DNA of 34,163 bases from Ruminococcus sp. (GCA_024403935.1 JAKSQV010000016.1:1-34163); one strand, 5' to 3'. Shown: positions 24,236 through 32,083, counted from the stretch's first letter. Translations and numbers: made by a program. Notes: a model not told the origin generated them from the letters alone.

Positions 24236-25090
24236 ATGAAATACGGTCTCGTAATGGAGGGCGGCGCAATGCGCGGTCTGTTCACCGCCGGAGTCACAGA
24301 TGTTCTCATGGAAAACGGGATAGCCTTTGACAGCTCCGTCGGAGTCTCAGCAGGTGCCTGCTTCGGATGCAACTACAAATCCAACCAGCACGGACGCGCC
24401 ATACGCTACAACCTTCGTTTCAGAAACGAAAAACGCTATTGCAGCTGGAGCTCGCTCCTTCGCACAGGTGATATGTTCGGAGCGGAATTCTGCTACTACA
24501 CGATACCTGAAAAGCTTGACATCTTTGACACCAAGACATACGAATCTTCTCCGATGACGTTCTATGTGGTCGGAACAGATATAAATACAGGCAAAGCGGT
24601 CTATCACAACTGCCGTACAGCAAGAGGAAATGACATCGAGTGGATACGCGCCTCTGCTTCCATGCCGCTCGTTTCGCGCATTGTCAGGATAGAAGGGCGT
24701 GAATTCCTCGACGGCGGCATCTCCGATTCGATACCGCTCCGCTTTATGGAGAGCATCGGGTGCGGCAGAAATGTCGTTATCCTCACACAGCCGCGCGGAT
24801 ATGTCAAAACACCAAGCCGCTCTCTCGGGCTCGTCAAGCTCCGATACGGCAGGAAGTACCCAGAGCTCGTCCGCGCTTACGCTGAACGTCCGAATATGTA
24901 CAACGATGAGCTTCGCTACATTGACGCAGCAGAAAAGGCAGGCAGAGCATTTGTTATCGCTCCGCCTGAAAAGCTCCCGATCGGTCATGTCGAGCACGAT
25001 ATGGACAAGCTTCTTGAGGTCTACCGCATCGGCAGAAATGCGGCAAGAGAAAAGCTCCCTGAGCTTCGCAGCTTCATGGGGCTTGAGTAA
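24236..25090 (+). CDS. Patatin-like phospholipase (YjjU type)
   Basis: 284 residues. The patatin fold's catalytic parts are present: the oxyanion-hole block EGGAMRG at 8-14, the nucleophile elbow GVSAG with Ser38, and DGG with Asp159. The N-terminus (GLVMEGGAMRGLFTAGV-like) is that of the YjjU family of intracellular acyl hydrolases. No signal peptide or membrane segment is visible, so it probably acts in the cytoplasm or at the inner membrane surface on lipids; the substrate is unknown. Monocistronic, with its own promoter and a shared bidirectional terminator. Confidence 0.9.
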   Translation: MKYGLVMEGGAMRGLFTAGVTDVLMENGIAFDSSVGVSAGACFGCNYKSNQHGRAIRYNLRFRNEKRYCSWSSLLRTGDMFGAEFCYYTIPEKLDIFDTKTYESSPMTFYVVGTDINTGKAVYHNCRTARGNDIEWIRASASMPLVSRIVRIEGREFLDGGISDSIPLRFMESIGCGRNVVILTQPRGYVKTPSRSLGLVKLRYGRKYPELVRAYAERPNMYNDELRYIDAAEKAGRAFVIAPPEKLPIGHVEHDMDKLLEVYRIGRNAAREKLPELRSFMGLE

Positions 25091-25109
25091 TAGGCTCATA
25101 CAAAAAATA

Positions 25110-25170
25110 AACACATTCAGCTTATAAAGCCTGTCTGACGGCAGACTTTCATAAGCCGGATGTGTTTTTT
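25110..25170. terminator. Bidirectional terminator between convergent genes
   Basis: Long imperfect hairpin: AACACAT/ATGTGTT outer stem, GCTTAT/ATAAGC middle stem, GTCTG/CAGAC inner stem with ACGG loop. It is followed by TTTTTT on the plus strand and by TTTATTTTTT on the minus strand, so it can serve the patatin gene and the convergent membrane-protein gene. Confidence 0.82.
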
Positions 25171-25174
25171 CATT

Positions 25175-26104
25175 TCAGTAGAATACTCCCGAATTGCAAG
25201 ATGACTGCGTGCTGCTCTGATCATTGGACGGGAATGTTATGAAATAGCCGTAATCAGCTCTGCCGCAGAAGTCCGAAAGCTCGCTGTATGTTGCCTGTAT
25301 CCACAGGAATGACGATGAACTGCTTCCGTTATAGTACGTCTCGACACCCGAAATGCATCCGAGCCTTTCTGACTCAGCAAGCAATGATGAATAGTCAGTG
25401 ATGTTCTTTGTACCGCTGCCGCTCCATAGTGTTATCCTGACACGGTACTGTGCGCTGTCACCGTATTCGTTCATTGCAGCTCTTACAGATGAGGCAAGTA
25501 TCACCTCTCCGTCCTTCGGAACAGCATAGTCGTTCCCGCCGCCTGACGGATATGACTGGATGACTGTGAGATACTCCGGCGGCTCGTCTCCCTCACGAAG
25601 CATCGGACCGTATCCGTTAGATGCAGACTGCATTCCTGCTGCCGTTACCGAAGGAGCAGTAGTCCTGACCGCTGATGTATTCGCAGCAACAGTCGTTTCT
25701 GCAGCTGCTGTTGTCTGCACGGAAGCCTCTGCCACGGTGGTCTTGGATTCGGTCATTTCTCCGCTGGCTGTCTCGTTTTTTGAAGTAGTTTCTTCCCTGT
25801 GTTGTTCAGCCGTATTCGTTACAGTGGTTTCCGCCGCAGAGTCTGTACTGCTATATACAGCTTTTCTGCTCTGCGATACAGTGCTCTCGGAAATGAGATT
25901 GCTTCCCTGATCGGCCGCAGACGGCTTATTAGCCTGACTGAACGCTCCGCTGTACCACAGCCCCGTTCCTACCACTGCAGCGGCACATACAGGTGCAGTA
26001 ACGGCGGCAGCTTTCCTTATCTTTGTTCTCCTTGCCTGTTTTTCTTCATCGTACTCCCTTACACGCCTGAGTACGTCCTGTGTCATTTCTTCACAGCTTT
26101 TCAT
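25175..26104 (-). CDS. Membrane protein encoded with ECF sigma factor (candidate anti-sigma)
   Basis: 309 residues, no recognised domain. The short basic N-terminus (1-31) is followed by one membrane helix (about 32-52). An external Ser/Thr/Ala-rich low-complexity linker runs to about 180, then a compact C-terminal region with Tyr/Ser-rich stretches follows. The topology (small cytoplasmic part, single helix, external domain) is that of many anti-sigma factors, but no zinc-finger HxxxCxxC motif is seen. The ATG at 26104 has GGAGGG eight bases upstream and overlaps the sigma gene end by 14 bases, so the two are coupled. Role as anti-sigma is inferred from context. Confidence 0.6.
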   Translation of the reverse strand: MKSCEEMTQDVLRRVREYDEEKQARRTKIRKAAAVTAPVCAAAVVGTGLWYSGAFSQANKPSAADQGSNLISESTVSQSRKAVYSSTDSAAETTVTNTAEQHREETTSKNETASGEMTESKTTVAEASVQTTAAAETTVAANTSAVRTTAPSVTAAGMQSASNGYGPMLREGDEPPEYLTVIQSYPSGGGNDYAVPKDGEVILASSVRAAMNEYGDSAQYRVRITLWSGSGTKNITDYSSLLAESERLGCISGVETYYNGSSSSSFLWIQATYSELSDFCGRADYGYFITFPSNDQSSTQSSCNSGVFY

Positions 26105-26651
26105 AATCAAAGCCCTCCATTTCAAGTTGTGATCTCAGCGACTTTCTGGCACGATACAGAAGCGATTCAACGCTTCTCACGCTCCTGTGCATTATACGTG
26201 CCGTATCTCTGCTGCTTAGCTCCTCAAAGTACACCAGCCACAGCACCTGCTGGTAGTCAGAGCTTAGCTTTCGCATAGCCCTGTGTACTGCTATCTGCTG
26301 TTCCTTTCTGAGATAGAGTCTCTCGACCTCAGCCTCCCCGCTGACAAGCTCTGCGCTGTCCTCGAGTGATACAAATGTCCGCTTTCTGTTTTTGCGGATA
26401 TAGTCTATTGCAAGGTTCCTGCCGATGGTGTACAGCCATGTCTTGAACGAGCCGCCTCCCTTGTCACGCGGTTTTTTCGTTCCAAGCAGGACAAATGTGT
26501 CCTCCGCGATCTCCTCAGCAGTCTGTACGCTGCCGACAATGCTTGTCAGATACAGGATAAGTCCGTCCTTATAGTCCCTGATTATCTCAGCAATGCCGCT
26601 TTCGTCACCATCGTCACGGAAACGGCGATAGCTGATCGCACCGTTGTCCAT
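26091..26651 (-). CDS. ECF-type RNA polymerase sigma factor
   Basis: 186 residues. Region 2 lies around residues 25-92 (AEEIAEDTFVLLGTKK, GSFKTWLYTIGRNLAIDYIRKNRKR), and region 4 around 115-175 (AMRKLSSDYQQVLWLVYFEELSSRDTARIM-type helices, then a VRSVESLLYRARKSLR DNA-binding helix). Regions 1 and 3 are absent, which defines the ECF group. The ATG at 26651 follows AAAGGAG by seven bases; longer in-frame starts to 26690 lack such support. I find no sigma-A promoter directly upstream, so it may transcribe its own gene, a common ECF pattern. Confidence 0.9.
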   Translation of the reverse strand: MDNGAISYRRFRDDGDESGIAEIIRDYKDGLILYLTSIVGSVQTAEEIAEDTFVLLGTKKPRDKGGGSFKTWLYTIGRNLAIDYIRKNRKRTFVSLEDSAELVSGEAEVERLYLRKEQQIAVHRAMRKLSSDYQQVLWLVYFEELSSRDTARIMHRSVRSVESLLYRARKSLRSQLEMEGFDYEKL

Positions 26652-26726
26652 TGGTGAACTCCTTTCCGAGAGCATTTCTGCTGCACTCACCTATTACACG
26701 AAGCAAAGATGCAAAACTACTCACAT

Positions 26727-26753
26727 AAAAAATCCGCCCTGAGCAGGGCGGAT
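26727..26753 (-). terminator. Terminator of the solute-binding/VWA gene
   Basis: 10-bp stem ATCCGCCCTG/CAGGGCGGAT with a very small loop, followed on the minus strand by TTTTT. It lies eight bases after the VWA gene stop. Confidence 0.88.
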
Positions 26754-26760
26754 CTTTCTG

Positions 26761-28467
26761 TTACATCTGTGCATTGAAAAGCGCTGAGAGCTCATATACA
26801 ACATCATCGTTATCAGCGTCGATATAAACAGCCTCATTTATTGCTGAAAGTGACTTGAGGGAATCTATCTCCTCGTTGTATCCGATTGTATATATCGGTA
26901 TGCCGTAATATGCGACAAGCTCCGATGTAGGATCAAGCTTAACGCCCTTGTTACACATTCCGTCACTGAGTATGAATATCATGGTCTTTGCATCGGGGTG
27001 CTGCTCCTTGGCTTCGTTTATCATATTGATGCCGACAAGAAGAGCATCGTATGTGGCTGTTGAGCCGTTGGGCTTCATCTTTTCAACAGCTCCTGCAAAG
27101 TAGGAACGCTGTTCAAGGTTGAACTGTGCGATCGGAAGATTTACGGTTACGTCATCGCTGTACGAAAGAAGACCTACATAATTATCTGTCTTGATGTTCT
27201 TTGAAGCCTCGAGCAGAGACTGCTTGAGACGGTTGATCGGATCGCCGCTCATGCTTCCCGAAACATCGGCAATAAAGAGTGCAATAGTGGGCGTACCTGA
27301 ATCCTTTTCTTCCTTCCACAGACGCTGTGCATTGATAATGTCAGCTCCGCTTATGCGTGAATTATTGTATGAGAAGGTCTGATTCGGATCAAATCCGTAA
27401 TCAGCTGCTTTTTTCTGATATTCACTTTTCTTGGCGAACTCAACGAACATATCAAGGACTTCTTCCTGAGACTTGTCAAGATTGCCGACCTTATAAAGAG
27501 GATTGCTGTGCTTGTAGCCGAATGGTATGAAATCATAGCTGCTTTTGAGAACAGCACTGTTTACGTAAGCCTGATACTCCGTAACGCCTGCCTGAAGTGT
27601 ACCGCTCTGCATGGCATTGACCATCTGATCTGTGGTGTAGCACACGAAGGGTATGCTCTTCTGGAGCTGCTGGAACTTGCTTATGGAATTGGCACTGAGA
27701 ATGTCATTGCTGTCGAAATGCTGGAGTGCATTTACAAGGAAATTCAGACCCGTAGCGGAGGTATAGGGATATGTATATCCCATCTGTACATCACCTGCTA
27801 CAACAGAGTCAACTACTGTTTCAAAGGATACTGAGCCATACTTGCTTTCAATGGTCGATCTTGCGGTCTTGGAAAGTGCAATTCCTGCCGTATTCGGTAC
27901 AAGCTGCTCATCGACAACCGTCAGTTTTGCGCCGTTCTGCATTGCAAGCTCTCCGAAAAGAACATTCGACGGAGTATAAGCCTGTGGAACATATACGTTG
28001 TTGCAGATATAGTCGGATGCCGCACCTGATGCAATGCTTCTTATGCTGACAGAGGCTACGCTGCCGTCATCAAGGCGGAAGTATTCATCATTGAAATCGT
28101 TTGCGACCTCGTTCAGCCAGCCGTTCTGAGCCTTTCCAGCCTTTTCTGAGGTGGAGAATATCTCGATGTTCACATCGCCTTCACCAATTACGGTAAGAGG
28201 ATACTTTGTCTCGATGTTCGGAAGATTTGAGGCGGAGTTGTCAGAATAATCAACTGTTCCCTTGACTTTCTCTGCATTTCTGACCTTGACGTCGCTGACA
28301 TACTTTGACATTTTCTTCTCAGCCTGCTGCTGTGACAGCACCGCAGGCTCACCATTCTTACCGCCGCTCTTCGGGAATACAACAAGCGCTATTGTCATTA
28401 CAACAGTCGCTATCACACCCACAACCGCAATAAGTATCGGGACCACTATGTTATTTCCTTTTTTCAT
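26761..28467 (-). CDS. Membrane-anchored solute-binding plus VWA domain protein
   Basis: 568 residues. An N-terminal membrane helix (about 8-31) anchors it with the rest outside. Residues about 90-360 look like a type 2 solute-binding fold (GEGDVNIEIFSTSEKAG start, MGYTYPYTSATGLNFL segment, AGVTEYQAYV). Residues about 392-568 are a von Willebrand A domain with an intact MIDAS metal site: Asp401-x-Ser403-x-Ser405, Thr472 and Asp502. VWA domains bind protein ligands through the metal, so this fuses a ligand-sensing part to a protein-binding part. The ATG overlaps the stop of the small membrane protein gene by four bases. No ABC permease or chelatase partner is adjacent. Biological role unknown. 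Confidence 0.82.
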   Translation of the reverse strand: MKKGNNIVVPILIAVVGVIATVVMTIALVVFPKSGGKNGEPAVLSQQQAEKKMSKYVSDVKVRNAEKVKGTVDYSDNSASNLPNIETKYPLTVIGEGDVNIEIFSTSEKAGKAQNGWLNEVANDFNDEYFRLDDGSVASVSIRSIASGAASDYICNNVYVPQAYTPSNVLFGELAMQNGAKLTVVDEQLVPNTAGIALSKTARSTIESKYGSVSFETVVDSVVAGDVQMGYTYPYTSATGLNFLVNALQHFDSNDILSANSISKFQQLQKSIPFVCYTTDQMVNAMQSGTLQAGVTEYQAYVNSAVLKSSYDFIPFGYKHSNPLYKVGNLDKSQEEVLDMFVEFAKKSEYQKKAADYGFDPNQTFSYNNSRISGADIINAQRLWKEEKDSGTPTIALFIADVSGSMSGDPINRLKQSLLEASKNIKTDNYVGLLSYSDDVTVNLPIAQFNLEQRSYFAGAVEKMKPNGSTATYDALLVGINMINEAKEQHPDAKTMIFILSDGMCNKGVKLDPTSELVAYYGIPIYTIGYNEEIDSLKSLSAINEAVYIDADNDDVVYELSALFNAQM

Positions 28468-29144
28468 CGCATATCACCACTTTCTAATTCTTTTCTGTAA
28501 TCGCGTATGGATTCTATTAGCAGATTGAGTGACTTTATCTCTGCCTTACCCGAATCCTCGCCTGTGAGCTGTGAGGCTTCAATGAGAAGATTCGTATAGT
28601 CACCGAGTATTTTATCATTGCCTGCCGTAAGTGAGCGTATATAGTTCAGGTGCATTGTCATTTCGCTCCTGTTGGCAGACTGCATTATGGCTGCTCTTTT
28701 CATAAACAGGACCATATTATTCAGCATGACTGATTCAACGTCCTGATTGACGACTTCATACACTCCGCCCTGATAGCTGATAGCATCCAGAGTTTCCGAT
28801 TTCTTTTTGAAAAGCTCCCACTGCTGAAGCATCTTTGCAGCTTCCTGCCGGCACGGATAATAGTTTTTCAAATCCTTTATAACCTCTATGTAATCCTCGG
28901 GTTCATTTAGAGCGTCGAAGGTCTGCTCTGTTATCATATAACCGGGCTGGAAAGCCTTTTTTCCCTCGCCTGCAAGCTTGACGAAAAAATAGTTGCCGCC
29001 GCAGAGCAGAGCCATCAGCGCGACTATTGCGGCAACACCCGCAACAGGATTTGCAAGGATACCTGTTGAAGTAAAGAGCAGGACTCCTGCCGCTGCAGTA
29101 ATACAGTTAAACAATATCTGACCGATGTATTTCTTCAAGTGCAT
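28464..29144 (-). CDS. Two-helix membrane protein, partner of the VWA protein
   Basis: 226 residues, not confidently recognised. Two membrane helices (about 8-30 and 34-56) are followed by a long, mostly helical soluble part with charged heptad-like stretches (EDYIEVIKDLKNYY, QQWELFKKKSE, ESIRDYRKELE). The layout resembles XpaC-type proteins that travel with TelA and VWA genes, but the sequence match is too weak to claim it. The ribosome site AGGAGGGGGG abuts the ATG. It is the first gene of a two-gene operon with the VWA fusion protein and shares a four-base overlap with it, so the two products probably act together in the membrane. Confidence 0.6.
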   Translation of the reverse strand: MHLKKYIGQILFNCITAAAGVLLFTSTGILANPVAGVAAIVALMALLCGGNYFFVKLAGEGKKAFQPGYMITEQTFDALNEPEDYIEVIKDLKNYYPCRQEAAKMLQQWELFKKKSETLDAISYQGGVYEVVNQDVESVMLNNMVLFMKRAAIMQSANRSEMTMHLNYIRSLTAGNDKILGDYTNLLIEASQLTGEDSGKAEIKSLNLLIESIRDYRKELESGDMR

Positions 29145-29169
29145 CCCCCCTCCTGTTTAATCAAAATAT

Positions 29170-29198
29170 ATTATATACTATTTCATCCTAAATGTCAA
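29170..29198 (-). promoter_or_regulatory. Consensus promoter of the membrane protein-VWA operon
   Basis: Minus strand: exact TTGACA, 17-base spacer, exact TATAAT. Confidence 0.85.
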
Positions 29199-29258
29199 TC
29201 TGCCCATTTCTGAAAAACTGGCGTTTCCGGCACATAAAAAAATTTTCTTTTGATGCTG

Positions 29259-29287
29259 TTGCTATTTCATGAATATTATGATATAAT
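29259..29287 (+). promoter_or_regulatory. Promoter of the carboxypeptidase-like gene
   Basis: TTGCTA, 17-base spacer, TATAAT, extended -10 (TGA-TATAAT). About 60 bases lie between the start of transcription and the ATG. Confidence 0.7.
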
Positions 29288-29357
29288 ATAATGTGTATGT
29301 AATCACGGCTCCGTTCGGGGCTTTATATAGATGAAGAAAAATGAAAGCAGGTAGCTT

Positions 29358-30764
29358 ATGAAAAAGAAACTTATCGCATTCCTTTCCGCTGCGGCAATGC
29401 TTATCCCCTCGCTTAATGCCTTGAACGCAGGTGCTATCAACTTTACTCTTACCACACAGCTTAAAAGCGAATCCGCACTGCTGATGAACCTCGACTGCAA
29501 TGAGGTAATATATGAAAAAAATGCCGATGCAAAACAGATGCCCGGACCGCTGGTAAACATTATGACAGCCGTTGTCTGCATCGAGAACTGCAATGATCTG
29601 AATGAAGAAATAACGATCGATGAGGAAGTATTCTCTCCGCTGTATGTTACTGATTACCCCGATGACCTCCGCTTTGCCGAAATTGAGGACGGAGATGTCC
29701 TGACGTATACCGACCTTCTCTATGCCATGATGCTGAAATCTTCAATAGAGGCTTCTCAGACCATCGCCTACCTTATCGGCGGTGAAAGCGTTTCCTCATT
29801 TGTTGATATGATGAACGCAAAGGCAGAGGAGCTTGGTCTGGAGGATACCCACTTCACAAATCCCACAGGATTATACGATCCCGAACAGTATACGACCGCA
29901 CGGGATATGGCTGAGCTTACACAGTATGCTCTCAAAACCGCACATTTCGATTCTATCAGCTCTACCTATGAATACACACCGACAGTTCCCAACCTTGAAC
30001 GCCACCCTGACCGTGAATCGTGGGTATGGTTCCACTCAAATCTGATGATGGACAAGGACAGTGACTACTACTATGCAGGCTGCCGCGGCATCAAGACCGC
30101 TAATCTCGAAATGGGCGGACGCAATATTATTGCAACAGCAAGCAAGGACGGCAATAACTACCTTGCAATTTGTCTCAAGTCGCCGATAAGCAGTGCTGAC
30201 GGCGAAAACACATTCTATCACATCGCTGATACAATAACGCTCTTTAACTGGGCGTTCAGGACTTTTTCCTATCAGGTGGTGCTCCCTGATTCCGCTGAGC
30301 TCGGTGAGATACCTGTCGAGCTTGCCGACGGCAACAACTACGTTCTTGCAAAGCCCAAAGAGGAGCTCTCCATGCTGTGGTATGACGATGTCGATACTTC
30401 ACTCATCAGCAAGGACAATATCAAATGGTACAAGACTTCGCTTCAGGCTCCCGTAAAAAAAGGTGAGCCTCTCGGTACGGTAACGCTTGAATATGCAGGC
30501 GAACAGATAGGCACTGTGGAGCTTGTTGCAGTTTCCGATGTTGAAAGGTCTACCGCAAAATACAACTGGTACGCAGCAAAGATGTTCCCAAAGGCATCAT
30601 GGTTCAAAAAGTCACTGCTCATCTCCGGATTAATATGCCTTCTGTATATTCTCGTATGCATTTACGCCTATGTAATGCACAAGAACAAATCAAAGCCCAT
30701 AAAGCCGATGTATGCTGTCCCCAAGGTCAGCGGACAGAAAAAGAAGAAAACACCCAAGAATTAA
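29358..30764 (+). CDS. D-Ala-D-Ala carboxypeptidase-like protein with degenerate active site
   Basis: 468 residues. Signal peptide (1-26), then an S11-type penicillin-binding fold: SALLMNLDCNEVIYEKNAD (39-57), a GLEDTHFTNPTGL block, and ARDMAELTQYALK. A C-terminal membrane helix (about 425-445) with a Lys-rich tail would sit at the cytoplasmic face. All three catalytic motifs are altered. SxxK is replaced by PLVN at 64-67 in the otherwise normal IMTA context, SxN is Ser128-Ser-Ile130, and KTG is Lys246-Thr-Ala248. True DacF-type enzymes trim peptidoglycan peptides using that serine and lysine, so this protein is probably not a carboxypeptidase and may bind cell wall or partners instead. The frame is intact, so it is not a decayed gene. 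Confidence 0.85.
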   Translation: MKKKLIAFLSAAAMLIPSLNALNAGAINFTLTTQLKSESALLMNLDCNEVIYEKNADAKQMPGPLVNIMTAVVCIENCNDLNEEITIDEEVFSPLYVTDYPDDLRFAEIEDGDVLTYTDLLYAMMLKSSIEASQTIAYLIGGESVSSFVDMMNAKAEELGLEDTHFTNPTGLYDPEQYTTARDMAELTQYALKTAHFDSISSTYEYTPTVPNLERHPDRESWVWFHSNLMMDKDSDYYYAGCRGIKTANLEMGGRNIIATASKDGNNYLAICLKSPISSADGENTFYHIADTITLFNWAFRTFSYQVVLPDSAELGEIPVELADGNNYVLAKPKEELSMLWYDDVDTSLISKDNIKWYKTSLQAPVKKGEPLGTVTLEYAGEQIGTVELVAVSDVERSTAKYNWYAAKMFPKASWFKKSLLISGLICLLYILVCIYAYVMHKNKSKPIKPMYAVPKVSGQKKKKTPKN

Positions 30765-30775
30765 ACTGAAAACAA

Positions 30776-30880
30776 ACCGATACCTGTTCGGAGCAAGTCC
30801 CTTTTCAGCCATAAGAACGGCAGGCGAAGCCCGCTTATGAAAAGCTGTCAGAAGGACACTCCGGGTATCGGTCTTTTTTT
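30776..30880. terminator. Large structured hairpin/bidirectional terminator
   Basis: Nested pairings: ACCGATACC (30776-30784) with GGTATCGGT (30864-30872); CGGAG (30789) with CTCCG (30859); GTCC (30797) with GGAC (30854); CTTTT (30801) with AAAAG (30840); CATAAG (30810) with CTTATG (30834). Seven Ts follow on the plus strand; the minus strand has a weaker T-rich tract. It separates the convergent carboxypeptidase-like and amidase genes and is much longer than an ordinary terminator. Confidence 0.75.
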
Positions 30881-30918
30881 CTGCTCAACAACTGATAACT
30901 GAATTTATCCTGCCTTTT

Positions 30919-31656
30919 TTATAATTCAATATAATCGCTGCTTGAATAGCCTGTTATGCCGTTATAGTCAACAACGTACCAGCCCTCGGTCGAACCGTTC
31001 ACCGTAACTGTCGCCCCGTTCGGAACAACGCCGAGTATCTTTGATGCGGTACTCGGATAGGAACGTATCCTCAGTCCTGAGCCGTCAGTTACTACCGTTC
31101 CCCATCTGACAGCCGACGGACGTATGAACGGTATTCCAAAGTAATCACAGAGCGAACGTGCAAGATTTGCCGCAATGCTGCTCAGCTCGTTTTTTATCCA
31201 TGCTTCATCAGCATAGTTGTCATGATAACCCAGTTCACACAGAACTGCCACAGCTTTCGTGTTGAGCACCTCGCCGAGCGTATACGTCGGAACAGCTCTT
31301 ACCTTGTCAGGCAAAGGATATATGCTCTTGAGATTATTTGCAATGATGTTGGCAAGCTTCTCGCTGTCTGCGCTTCCGGGCGCAAAGTAGATGTCTATAC
31401 CGCGAAGCTTTCCTGACAGCCTGTCGGGTGCTGCATTCGAGTGGAGTGCAAGATGAACGTCATAGTATGCAGAATTTGAATCCTGTATCGCACCCGCAAA
31501 GGTGCGGTCAGGATCGTTGCGGACGTACTTTATCCCGCTTGAACGCAGATACGGCTCAAGCCGGTCCGCAAGCAGATTCATATACTGCTCCTCGCTGCCG
31601 CCGTTTACATAGATGTTGTATTCCTGCGTCGAGGGGCTCAAAAATACTTTAGGCAT
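30919..31656 (-). CDS. N-acetylmuramoyl-L-alanine amidase (Amidase_3) with SH3 domain
   Basis: 245 residues. Amidase_3 domain about 1-175, SH3b wall-binding domain about 184-245 (TDGSGLRIRSYPSTASKILG, GWYVVDYNGITGYSSSDYIEL). Visible catalytic or zinc residues: Glu22/23 after NGG, His72 in LALHSNA and Glu141 in CELGYHDN. The usual first zinc histidine (GHGG) is replaced by LSPSTQ, as in the 'LSPS' clostridial/phage-like branch. There is no signal peptide, so release may depend on another route or lysis. AAAGGAG lies before the ATG but inside a terminator-like hairpin (31657-31713). It probably shares the transcript of the DUF4236 gene. Confidence 0.85.
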   Translation of the reverse strand: MPKVFLSPSTQEYNIYVNGGSEEQYMNLLADRLEPYLRSSGIKYVRNDPDRTFAGAIQDSNSAYYDVHLALHSNAAPDRLSGKLRGIDIYFAPGSADSEKLANIIANNLKSIYPLPDKVRAVPTYTLGEVLNTKAVAVLCELGYHDNYADEAWIKNELSSIAANLARSLCDYFGIPFIRPSAVRWGTVVTDGSGLRIRSYPSTASKILGVVPNGATVTVNGSTEGWYVVDYNGITGYSSSDYIEL

Positions 31657-31713
31657 AAAAAAACTCCTTTCTCTGACGGGTGATCCCCTATCAGTATATG
31701 CGAAAGGAGTTTT
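31657..31713 (-). promoter_or_regulatory. Terminator-like hairpin that covers the amidase ribosome binding site
   Basis: On the minus strand AAAACTCCTTTC (31713-31702) pairs exactly with GAAAGGAGTTTT (31671-31660), a 12-bp stem with CTGA/TCAG and GGG/CCC pairs in the loop, followed by a run of Ts. The AAAGGAG in the 3' arm is the Shine-Dalgarno site of the amidase and the T-run is the spacer before its ATG. The same element can therefore end transcription or hide the ribosome site. Confidence 0.75.
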
Positions 31714-31761
31714 ATTTGCTTATCAGAAATGTGTTCCGATGGTCTCACCGCTTGCGCTGCT

Positions 31762-32010
31762 TCACTTCTTCTTCGCAGATGAAGTCTTCTTTGACGATGA
31801 GGTCTTTTTGGCAGCAGTCTTTTTCTTGTCGCCTGTCGGAAGCTTTGTGTCGTATGAGATGCCTGTTCCGGGCAGACTTGCAGTTACCTTTTTCTTGTTG
31901 AGAGTCACCTTTAACTTTTTACCGCCTATACTTACGCTCGGGCCGGTCTTATTCGCATTTATCTTGATAAGATTACCAAGCTTGAAGCTTTTCCTGAAAT
32001 GAAATCCCAT
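31762..32010 (-). CDS. DUF4236 domain protein with lysine-rich tail
   Basis: 82 residues. The N-terminal half is a DUF4236 domain: MGFHFRKSFKLGNLIKIN, a SVSIGGKK strand and SLPGTGISYD near 44-53. The last 25 residues are almost only Lys, Ser, Thr and Ala, which suggests nucleic-acid or polyanion binding. Function of the domain is unknown. The ATG at 32010 has GGAGG nine bases upstream; longer in-frame starts to 32121 lie in a structured leader and lack a ribosome site. The gene is followed by the hairpin before the amidase gene. Confidence 0.8.
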   Translation of the reverse strand: MGFHFRKSFKLGNLIKINANKTGPSVSIGGKKLKVTLNKKKVTASLPGTGISYDTKLPTGDKKKTAAKKTSSSKKTSSAKKK

Positions 32011-32083
32011 TGTCAAAACCTCCGATTTTCTTATTTGCACAGGAGCATCAATATATGTTGAGTTTGTGTATACTGACGAGCTG

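Noticed and set aside
25110-30880. Similar GCTTATGAAA-G-CTG strings in the hairpins at 25.1 kb and 30.8 kb, suggesting a repeat family
   Set aside because: The shared string pairs with a downstream arm in one hairpin and an upstream arm in the other, so the folds are different; likely chance.
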